Of a stretch of DNA of 64,000 nucleotides, positions 18,078-25,821 are shown in pieces (within the stretch, counting starts at the first letter, position 1; each line of letters opens with the position of its first letter). The translations under genes were made by a program, and so were the position numbers. Origin of the DNA: Candidatus Bathyarchaeota archaeon (GTDB lineage Archaea; Thermoproteota; Bathyarchaeia; 40CM-2-53-6); contig VBBP01000053.1 in NCBI GenBank assembly GCA_005884195.1, positions 1-64,000 on the forward strand, given 5' to 3'. The notes below the pieces were generated by a model. It was not told the origin of the DNA, ran no database searches, and saw only the letters and a program-made list of their open reading frames with translations.

Positions 18078-18929
18078 ATGCCAGGGCTAACTGAACGACT
18101 TCTCTACCGGGTCGCAAAGCGATGGATAGCAGGATACTCGCTCGAAGACGGGATTAGGGTCGCCCGTGATGCGAATGACAGACAACTTAGGGCAATTCTC
18201 AACCGGCTGGGCGAACACACTCCCGACCAGAAGCTGATTCAAGGCTATACGGAAGAATACCTCAAACTTCTCGACCGGATGCAGGCAGAGAAAATAAACG
18301 GCACAATTTCCGTAAAGCCGTCTCAGATCGGGCTTGCTGCAAGTCCCTCGCTCTACGAGGGAAATCTTCTTCGTATCATAGAGAGGGCTGAAACCTATGA
18401 CGAGTTTGTCTGGATAGATATGGAAAATTCGCCGTACACCACGGCGACGCTGAAGGTTTACAGGGAAATTCTTCCCAGCCATCGGCAGTTAGGGGTTTGT
18501 TTGCAGGCAAACATGAAACGGACCGAGACACATCTCAGAGACCTCATTTCACGCGGGGGAATAGTCCGGCTCGTGAAGGGTGCCTACTCCGAGAGCGCAG
18601 AGTTGGCTTACAAGAGGAGAAGCGAGGTTGACGCGAACTATGTCAGGCTCATGACCATGCTCTTCGAGGGAGGAGGCCGGTTCGCTATCGGGACCCATGA
18701 TGGAAAGCTCATTGACAAGGCTAGAGATCTCGCAAAGGATCGGAAACGAGACTTCGAGTTTCAATTGTTGAAGGGTATCAGAGACGACATCAAGCCAACT
18801 TTGATCGAGGAAGGATATCGGGTAAGCGAGTACATTCCCTATGGACCAGAGTGGTACAACTATAGCAAGCGAAGGATGCGCGAGCGTAAGCGGAACATTC
18901 TACTCCTCCTGCGATCCATCACCGGCTAG
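18078..18929 (+). CDS. Proline dehydrogenase
   Basis: FVWIDMENSPYTTATLKVYR; RLVKGAYSES; GTHDGKLI; YIPYGPEWYNYSKRRMRER. Confidence 0.9.
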   Translation: MPGLTERLLYRVAKRWIAGYSLEDGIRVARDANDRQLRAILNRLGEHTPDQKLIQGYTEEYLKLLDRMQAEKINGTISVKPSQIGLAASPSLYEGNLLRIIERAETYDEFVWIDMENSPYTTATLKVYREILPSHRQLGVCLQANMKRTETHLRDLISRGGIVRLVKGAYSESAELAYKRRSEVDANYVRLMTMLFEGGGRFAIGTHDGKLIDKARDLAKDRKRDFEFQLLKGIRDDIKPTLIEEGYRVSEYIPYGPEWYNYSKRRMRERKRNILLLLRSITG

Positions 18930-19033
18930 TCAGAACTGGAAAGACAGAGCAGAGCTTATCTACAGTTTCGACTCGCCCGCAGAATATTCGACGAGATGAG
19001 CCTGAGACACGGAGGGTTGTTGTTACGGATCAA

Positions 19034-19189
19034 GTGGACAAGAACTTCATCGCTGATCTCCTGGTCCTACTCGTCATCCTCATAGTTGTCGTTGGAGGTT
19101 TCGCGCTTCTCCACACCACAGCTATCCTCTTGGGTGGGGGACTGGCACTAGTCGTCGCTGTTGCCGCCGAGTTTGTATGGTCTCGCTGA
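19034..19189 (+). CDS. Small hydrophobic protein (about 51 aa, GTG start)
   Basis: Manual translation: MDKNFIADLLVLLVILIVVVGGFALLHTTAILLGGGLALVVAVAAEFVWSR. Confidence 0.4.
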   Translation: MDKNFIADLLVLLVILIVVVGGFALLHTTAILLGGGLALVVAVAAEFVWSR

Positions 19190-19753
19190 GGTTCCTGCGA
19201 CTCTCGCTGCTCTCTTTCTGGCCCGTACTCTCCGGGCCTGTCTTTCTCGTTTCTTCTTGGAGACTCTTTCACGGCTGATGCGAGACCGCAGCGATACGAA
19301 TAGCTTTCTCACTTCTCCAGCATACGAGTCTTTGGGACCTCTGATGTGTCTATCCGCGAATACCGCAAAGAAGAGGCCTACCCAGGCGATCCAGAGAGGA
19401 GGTCCATAACTGCCTGATGCCAGGGAGGGCACTGAGGTCAACAGGTCGACTAGTCCGAAAGTTGTTCCAAATCCTACAAGTTCCTTTCCTATCCTCAGAT
19501 GGTGTGCGTAGCACAGTACGCCCCCCAGTAGGATTGTGACTCCGCCGATCTGCACGAGTATCGCGAGAACTCCAGCTAGTACCGAGAACACGGTTAGGCC
19601 GTTGGACGAGAGATTCATGAATAGCGTAAGCCATGGATTAGATGCAGTGCCGGGCACGAGGTTCGATAAGACCGGCCTAGTCAAGGTGAGAATAACACCC
19701 GCAATCATGGCAAGGGCGCTGGAGTATCTGTTGTCGATGTTTACAAATGCCAT
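19148..19753 (-). CDS. Multi-TM protein with basic C-terminal tail
   Basis: 201 aa ORF, 4 or more hydrophobic helices then Arg/Lys-rich tail. Confidence 0.65.
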   Translation of the reverse strand: MAFVNIDNRYSSALAMIAGVILTLTRPVLSNLVPGTASNPWLTLFMNLSSNGLTVFSVLAGVLAILVQIGGVTILLGGVLCYAHHLRIGKELVGFGTTFGLVDLLTSVPSLASGSYGPPLWIAWVGLFFAVFADRHIRGPKDSYAGEVRKLFVSLRSRISRERVSKKKRERQARRVRARKRAARVAGTSARPYKLGGNSDD

Positions 19754-19809
19754 GGAAGGGTCCCCTCAGCTTCGCTTGGATTCTTCCGCTAAAAGGGTAG
19801 AGATACCCT

Positions 19810-20412
19810 TCACGAGGGCTGTGCGCTGTTTTTCGTTCTGACCCATTCGATCTGAAGCAGCCTAGGCGTATTGTCTTTCAGGATCTGCTCAATGGCTGCT
19901 CTCAGTCGTTTCGTGTCTAGACCCTTGAAATTGTCAATCGTGCCTAGCTTTGTCATGGCCCTTCCGAGGATTGAGACGCAAACGGTTTTTTCATTTTTCT
20001 GGTAGTGAACGAGCGCTGCAGCGGTCAGGATCAGGCCTTGAATGGTGTCTCTTTCAACGCCCTTTGCGGGGTGCCAGATCTCCTCCAGGAGCTCGTGCGC
20101 CTCCCAGAATCTCTCCTGATTGAACAGATCGATTCCTTCTCGCAACGCTTCCTGCTCCCCTCGCGCTGAACCACGGGGTTCAGTGGATCTGAGCGTTATC
20201 ACCTTTGAGATCTCGGCTTCGAGTAGACTCTCGGATTTGTTTAGATCGTCTTTCTCGGCGAAGAGGTCGAACTCGATCGCACTCGTGCTTATTCTGAGGT
20301 TTCCAATTTTCTCTGCAGAGCCCAGCAATTCTCGAATCTTCGCCTGCATCATCTTGACGTCTTTCGGTAAGTAGTCTTGGTTGTTGGCTAGCCTCACAAG
20401 ATATCTCATCAT
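19810..20412 (-). CDS. DUF309 domain-containing protein
   Basis: FWEAHELLEEIWHPAKGVERDTIQGLILTAAALVHYQKN. Confidence 0.8.
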   Translation of the reverse strand: MMRYLVRLANNQDYLPKDVKMMQAKIRELLGSAEKIGNLRISTSAIEFDLFAEKDDLNKSESLLEAEISKVITLRSTEPRGSARGEQEALREGIDLFNQERFWEAHELLEEIWHPAKGVERDTIQGLILTAAALVHYQKNEKTVCVSILGRAMTKLGTIDNFKGLDTKRLRAAIEQILKDNTPRLLQIEWVRTKNSAQPS

Positions 20413-20432
20413 TCTCGACCGCGTTTTTGATA

Positions 20433-21377
20433 CTATGCGAATCCCTGATCGCGCAGAAACTTGATTCGAAGAAGCTCCTCACCTGTCAATGACAACGCTT
20501 CAGAAGAAGCGAGGTTTTCACCCACTTGCTCAGGAGTCTTTGCACCTGGAATTACTGTCGATATGTCCTTGTGGTCGAGGACGAATCTCAGCGCTGCCTG
20601 TGCAAGGGTTCGATTATTCGATTCCAAGAACCTCAAGCTATCAGTTGCCATTGTCAGTTGCGAGATGTAATCATGGGGGAAGTTGTGTCGGATATCACCT
20701 TTAGAGAAGGTGGATTCTGTCTTCAGTTTGCCTGCAAGGAACCCGTTCGCGAGAGGCTCTCGGGCGATGATTCCGACATTGATCTTGGTTGCCTCTCGAA
20801 AGAGCTGATTCTTGGCTTCCTGTCGTAGGATGTTGAAGACTGCCTGAACAGCCCCTATCTCGGCGGTCCTCATGGCGAGTAAGCCGTCTTGGGGATCGTG
20901 GATCGATATGCCGTAGTGTCGGATCTTTCCGGAGGCCTTGAGTTTCTCTAGCGTCTTGAATACTCTTCCGTCCTTGACGAGTTGGGTTGGGGGATTGTGG
21001 AGCTGGTAGAGGTCAATGTAGTCGGAGCCTAATCTTTCACAGCTCTTCCCTAGCGCAAACTCGAGATAGTCAGGAGTGAAATTCATTCGAGGGGTTCCAT
21101 GGTAAAAGTCTCCGCCTACCTTCGTGGCGATGATAACTTCTGATCTATGGCCTTTGATGGCCTGTCCAATCAGCTCCTCGCTGTGTCCGTGGCCGTAGAC
21201 GTCGGCTGTATCGAAGAAGTTGCATCCCAGCTCTAACGCCCTTCCCAAAGCAGCCAGGGACTGAGTGTCGTCGGTGGGACCGTAGCTATTTCCATGAGCG
21301 TTCCCGCCTATCGCCCAGGCGCCGAAGCCTACCTCGCTTATCTTGAGTCCTGTCCTACCTAGAACTCGGTACCTCAT
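20433..21377 (-). CDS. Aldo/keto reductase
   Basis: MRYRVLGRTGLKISEVGFGAWAIGG; FFDTADVYGHGHSEELIG; HNPP; catalytic D/Y/K/H arrangement. Confidence 0.9.
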   Translation of the reverse strand: MRYRVLGRTGLKISEVGFGAWAIGGNAHGNSYGPTDDTQSLAALGRALELGCNFFDTADVYGHGHSEELIGQAIKGHRSEVIIATKVGGDFYHGTPRMNFTPDYLEFALGKSCERLGSDYIDLYQLHNPPTQLVKDGRVFKTLEKLKASGKIRHYGISIHDPQDGLLAMRTAEIGAVQAVFNILRQEAKNQLFREATKINVGIIAREPLANGFLAGKLKTESTFSKGDIRHNFPHDYISQLTMATDSLRFLESNNRTLAQAALRFVLDHKDISTVIPGAKTPEQVGENLASSEALSLTGEELLRIKFLRDQGFA

Positions 21378-21831
21378 TCGAGCTTTCCAAGAGGGGTCGG
21401 ATAGGGGTCGATAGATTAACCTTGAATGCGTAGCAATCCGGTCGACAGAACTCGCCCGCGCAGATCTTTTTTTGTAACTTTTCTTTTCGAGTAACTATTC
21501 TTTTTCACTTAACTAATCTGTGATCCCCGGGGGTGGTCGATTTTCCAGCGCCCCTCCCTTCGTGAAAACGCTCGAAATCCACGTTCACCAGTCCCTGCCT
21601 ATCCTTCCTTCCTCCATGCCCACTTGGTCTTCGACCCTAACCTGCGGAGCCTACGTCCATTCCGCCCTTCGTGAAACAGCCGTTTCCGGCGTTGGGAGAG
21701 CCTTTAGAGGCGGGCCATTGACGCTTTGCAGAATCTTTGCCATGATTGTGCATCCGGGTTCGCCGCGCGTAAGATCGGGGGTTACAGTTCGTTGATAGTC
21801 TACAAGCGTGGATTACCTGTCAGGATGAACT

Positions 21832-22185
21832 TTGGCAGTAAATACGTCGCCGAAGCCAACAGCAGCCTTCGCGCTGTCAGCGCTCGCAGGGCTAATCACC
21901 CTGATCAGTGCCTTCATCGCCAGCACAGTCAGCTCCTTGCTGATACCAGGAATCGACTCGTCAATGATCCTGGTATGGGGTAGCATTGCAGGCATACTGA
22001 CACTCGTCGGTTCTTGGCTGCTGTACAACAACGCGGCTCAGAGGAAAATAGGATCAATACTCGTGCTCGTCTTCTCTGTAATCTCACTCAACTTTGTCGG
22101 ATTGATCCTAGGCCTCATTGGAGGATTCCTCGGGTACACCTTCAAGGGTGCATCCGTAACAACCTCCAATACCTCAGGCCGTTAG
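21832..22185 (+). CDS. Small multi-TM protein
   Basis: 117 aa, about 3-4 TM; start approximate. Confidence 0.6.
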   Translation: MAVNTSPKPTAAFALSALAGLITLISAFIASTVSSLLIPGIDSSMILVWGSIAGILTLVGSWLLYNNAAQRKIGSILVLVFSVISLNFVGLILGLIGGFLGYTFKGASVTTSNTSGR

Positions 22186-22192
22186 TTTCAAT

Positions 22193-22212
22193 CCGCCCTA
22201 GGCAAAGGGCGG
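22193..22212 (+). terminator. GC hairpin CCGCCC-TAGGCAAA-GGGCGG followed by pyrimidine-rich tail
   Basis: Perfect 6-bp stem 8 nt after stop at 22185, then acctcctttctttgtct. Confidence 0.5.
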
Positions 22213-22312
22213 ACCTCCTTTCTTTGTCTACAGAAGAAACACGATAGCCTCTCTTTTTGGCATAGGATACAGCACGCTTTTCAGAACCGCTTCCATAGGA
22301 GGTTCTTAGAAA

Positions 22313-23543
22313 ATGGCTTTGATTAACGACAGAACAGCGAAGCTACTCACACCAGACGACTGGATTGTCCGAGGCAAAGTTAGGGGCAGAATACAGGATG
22401 TTTCAGTTAGCACACAGTACAGCCGAAGGGCGTTCTTGGCGCTCTATGCCAGAGCGAACGGAGCCGAGACGGCTAGCGAAGTAATAGCTGGGACCAAATC
22501 AACTACACAACTATACAAATCTGCGCAGAACGTCGTAGAGTACTGCAAGAATATGGCACAAACCACAAACCGGGAACGATTGCTGACTACAGAAACATGA
22601 TGCCTGGGTTTTCACAGAAGTATTTGGGAAAGACTTCGACCGGAAAGCGTTCGAGGAAGACGTGCCTTCGGTCAAGAGTATCGTTTCGACAGTTAAGGCA
22701 GAATTCGACCGGGACATGCTAGTTGGACTCTTGAAAGAAGGGTCTACTCCAAGAGACAAAGCACTACTCTACTTCTTGAGCTACGGGTTCCGAATTGGCG
22801 AGATACTCAGCAGGAAGTTCAGTGACTTAGAGGATAAGGGGGAATACACGATTGTAAAGCTCTGGAGCGACGAGACAAAAACTAGGGAAAGCCGAAGGCA
22901 GTTTGTTTCGAAAGAGTGCATGAACGTACTCAGGTCTTATCACGCTACATTGAGAGAGAAACAGAAAAACAGCCTCTACCTCTTCCCCGGCGAGACCTCA
23001 CCAAAGACCCACGTAGCAGGGCACCTCAGCAAAGTGGCGGCAGGCGACAGCCTGAAGAAACTCTTCATCTCGCATGGACTCAAAGACACAGCACGCGAGA
23101 TATTCAGCCCCCACGGACTCAGAACGTTCGCGGAAAATCAGATGAGAGAAGCAGGCCTAAACGACACATTCACAAAACAGATAGTGGGGCACAGTGCTAA
23201 GACCGAGGATAGCTACAAAGGGTGGCAAGCTATCGAGAAGGCTTGGGTAGCTAAGTGCCTAACGAAGATGACGTGGCTTCGTCCTACCGAAATAGCTCTC
23301 GTAGAGAATCCAGAGACCCGGAAAGAGCTTGATCTTCTCAAAGCCAAAGTAACGGAACTAACTACGCCTGAGGGGTTGCTGAAGGCACTGAAGCAGGCCT
23401 ATCTAATCGAAGGTAGTCTGCCTGGGGAGATACCGAACAAGAAGCTCGAACTGGCCAAGAAGATACAGAAGCAATTGGAAGACGATCAAGGCCAACCAGA
23501 CGTAGGACAAGTAGACGACGCATCTAGCAAAGTAAGTAACTAA
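22313..23543 (+). pseudogene. Tyrosine recombinase/integrase split over three frames
   Basis: N-terminal ORF 22313-22600; bridging segment EYGTNHKPGTIADYRNMMPGF in a second frame; catalytic domain ORF 22662-23543 with GFRIGEIL, SPHGLRTFAENQMREAG, IVGHSAKTEDSYKGW. Confidence 0.7.
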
Positions 23544-23559
23544 CCCCGCTTTCTAGGGG
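23534..23559 (+). repeat. 26-bp imperfect direct repeat, copy 1
   Basis: aagtaactaaccccgctttctagggg; 24/26 identical to copy 2. Confidence 0.6.
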
Positions 23560-23645
23560 TATCGTTCTCTTTTGTTCTAAGTCGGTCAATGACTTATGGT
23601 TATGAGAAGCGAAGCCGTGCCTTCCTTATTCGGCATTGATCCCTC

Positions 23646-23834
23646 CAGACTGTAATTCAAATTTGCTCGAAGGGTCACAAGTGGCACGTATTTAGAAAAC
23701 TACCTAAGGCTGTCGTGGACAAAAAGTGTCCGGAATGCAAGTCAATAGCGGAGAAAGCCCGTAGCCTGAAGAGCGCACTTAGGCGACAAAAGAAGCAAGA
23801 GAAAAAATGGCCCGAAGAGGGGAAGTTGGAGTAA
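23646..23834 (+). CDS. Zn-ribbon-like small ORF without obvious ATG/GTG/TTG start (possibly decayed)
   Basis: Manual translation: ..VIQICSKGHKWHVFRKLPKAVVDKKCPECKSIAEKARSLKSALRRQKKQEKKWPEEGKLE*. Confidence 0.35.
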   Translation, partial: QTVIQICSKGHKWHVFRKLPKAVVDKKCPECKSIAEKARSLKSALRRQKKQEKKWPEEGKLE

Positions 23835-23926
23835 TGCTATCGAAAGCAAATTAGTTACTGAGCAACACAAGAAAGAAAATAGAAGCTAACCCGAGTATCT
23901 CCGGACACAAGTAACTGAGCTATGGG

Positions 23927-24163
23927 TCAGCTTGAGTTCTGCGCCATGACCTTCGTCTCTTTCGGCTTATGGAAGGTTTCTTTGGCGGTGTACACGAGAT
24001 ATTGAGCCGGCGGTGGGTACGCGTCCTCAGCGGAGGAGCTAGTGGTCTCAGGCTTAGTAGCCTCCGGCTTAGCCACCTTTGCTTTCTCCGTTTTCGCTTG
24101 GGACATATCTACTATCAACCTGTACTCGGCGCTAAATAAGCGTTCATTGGAGACCGAAGGCAT
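23927..24163 (-). CDS. Small Lys/Pro/Ala-rich protein of unknown function
   Basis: 78 aa ORF overlapping the 24144-24665 ORF; likely internal start MSQAKTEKAK. Confidence 0.45.
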   Translation of the reverse strand: MPSVSNERLFSAEYRLIVDMSQAKTEKAKVAKPEATKPETTSSSAEDAYPPPAQYLVYTAKETFHKPKETKVMAQNSS

Positions 24164-24665
24164 ACACGAGTTCTATCCCAAAAAGAACGATGGCAAAGAC
24201 GGAAATCCCAAGTAGCCAATATCCCACCCTAATGACACCGGTCTTGAAATCATTCAAGTCGTGATTGTAGACCGTGGCATCAACGACATTGCTCGTCACT
24301 TGCCTCATCAAATCGGGATTCTTCAATTTCGCAAGCCCGCCTGTTATTGCAGATGGGCTGGGGTCAAACCTGTAATTGGCGAACCTGTTTGCGTAAAGGA
24401 AAACAAGAAGGTCGATGGCGAATAGGATTAGCCCAGTGATAAGACTCCCCTGCAGATAGGCAATCAAAGGATTCGTGTTTTTCAGGTTCGATAGAGCAGA
24501 GTTTCCAAGCACCAAAAAGAGAGTCATGAGAGTGCCAGAAACACCCATCCCCTGACTGGCTCTCGTTTGGATGCCCTCGGTTCGGCTCCGTTCCATTGAG
24601 AATCGGTCAGCGGCGAGCTGGTACCTTGTCTCGTCGGCATCTTGAACCAAGGCCGCTCCCATCAT
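24144..24665 (-). CDS. Membrane protein of unknown function (about 3 TM)
   Basis: 173 aa; hydrophobic segments at LMTLFLVLGNSAL, SLITGLILFAIDLLVFLY, YWLLGISVFAIVLFGIELVYAF. Confidence 0.6.
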   Translation of the reverse strand: MMGAALVQDADETRYQLAADRFSMERSRTEGIQTRASQGMGVSGTLMTLFLVLGNSALSNLKNTNPLIAYLQGSLITGLILFAIDLLVFLYANRFANYRFDPSPSAITGGLAKLKNPDLMRQVTSNVVDATVYNHDLNDFKTGVIRVGYWLLGISVFAIVLFGIELVYAFGLQ

Positions 24666-24700
24666 CCGATTAGACAGAGCGAATATAAGCGCAGGGCAGC

Positions 24701-24726
24701 AAGTAACTAACCCTGCTTTCTAGTGG
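24701..24726 (+). repeat. 26-bp imperfect direct repeat, copy 2
   Basis: aagtaactaaccctgctttctagtgg. Confidence 0.6.
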
Positions 24727-24734
24727 CTTTATTC

Positions 24735-24935
24735 TTACTTTTCGTACACGTAGCGGACGTTCACTTGTCCGGGGCTAACCTGCACCGGAGAGATTGAACT
24801 AACAACCTCAGCGCGTCCGTCTTTGTGGACGATTACGACTAATTCCATGATGCTTCGAGAGTTAGAAATCTCGCCTCCCGGAAATAAACAATGTATCGAG
24901 AACTCTCCAAAGGTGTCCGGACATAATCGGACCAC
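24735..24935 (-). CDS. Small orphan protein (core MELVVIVHKDGRAEVVSSISPVQVSPGQVNVRYVYEK)
   Basis: 66 aa ORF; likely shorter internal ATG start. Confidence 0.4.
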   Translation of the reverse strand: MVRLCPDTFGEFSIHCLFPGGEISNSRSIMELVVIVHKDGRAEVVSSISPVQVSPGQVNVRYVYEK

Positions 24936-24979
24936 TTTTACACTCTCTATTTCTCCACAATGAAGCCGTGATCGAGTGC

Positions 24980-25159
24980 TTATCTTCGACGCAGTAAAAT
25001 AGGAATGAACTGAACCGCGCCAAGCAACAGAACTACAAGCCTTACCATGATCTCAACATCCGCTACGAGAGCGGAAAGCAGGAGCCCACTACCTAGTAGG
25101 ATGACAGCAAGCCTCACTGCAGGATCGTCAAGATATCCCAAATACTGATTCCTTCTCAC
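24980..25159 (-). CDS. 59-aa two-TM protein (GTG start), absent from the ORF track
   Basis: Manual translation: MRRNQYLGYLDDPAVRLAVILLGSGLLLSALVADVEIMVRLVVLLLGAVQFIPILLRRR*. Confidence 0.5.
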   Translation of the reverse strand: MRRNQYLGYLDDPAVRLAVILLGSGLLLSALVADVEIMVRLVVLLLGAVQFIPILLRRR

Positions 25160-25288
25160 TATAGTTAACTATCCTTGCTGATGAAATAAATTGCTATGTA
25201 CGCTATATAAGGGAGGTAGAGGTCTACGCTGCAGAAGCAAAGATACAGAGCGACAAAGGATAGAAAAACTCCTGATACTCCCGCAAGT

Positions 25289-25609
25289 TTGAGAAAAGGC
25301 TTCGAGATAATCAAAGAACGAATGCTTTTGGAGCTTCAACACCAAGCCGTCAAGCAAGCCGACAACCTTGGAAGGTACAGTCAGGAAATTCAGCGAATCA
25401 AACTTGGCAAACCCATCCAAGAGAGCCTGAGCAAAGTATTCGATCTCTTCACTCAAATGTCCAAGAATACAGGAGCAAGTGGGCTCTTGGCCGTGTCTGG
25501 ACTATCATCACTCGACACTGGCGAGGAGATGCCCACTTGGCTAAAGGACATGCAAGGCGCGATTGCCAAGCTAGACACTGCATTGAACGACGATCTGGCG
25601 GGCAAGTAG
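25289..25609 (+). CDS. Orphan 106-aa helical protein
   Basis: ORF with TTG start; amphipathic helical composition. Confidence 0.45.
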   Translation: MRKGFEIIKERMLLELQHQAVKQADNLGRYSQEIQRIKLGKPIQESLSKVFDLFTQMSKNTGASGLLAVSGLSSLDTGEEMPTWLKDMQGAIAKLDTALNDDLAGK

Positions 25610-25821
25610 TTCACCTAGCCTCGCGTGGAGCCCACGCTCCGGTTACTCGACACCTGAAGCCTCCTCACTTACCGTTTAAGAGTCAGACTTGCTCCAACCC
25701 GTAGTCCAGATCAACCATGCAAAGCATGACTTACTCGACCTTTGTCTACAAAAATACAGCCGTAGGCGAGGGACGATTCTATAATCCTTAAATCGGCTAC
25801 ACACAGAGTTCAACCGTAGCC

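Larger units (their letters stand above)
22222..25750. mobile_element. Putative small integrated element bounded by 11-bp direct repeat CTTTGTCTACA (22222-22232 and 25740-25750)
   Basis: Recombinase gene next to left repeat, cluster of tiny orphan ORFs, direct repeat in both intergenic borders. Confidence 0.5.

Noticed and set aside
22201-25820. tRNA-targeted integration of the element
   Set aside because: No tRNA gene or 3' tRNA fragment is visible at either border; the candidate core CTTTGTCTACA is not tRNA-derived.
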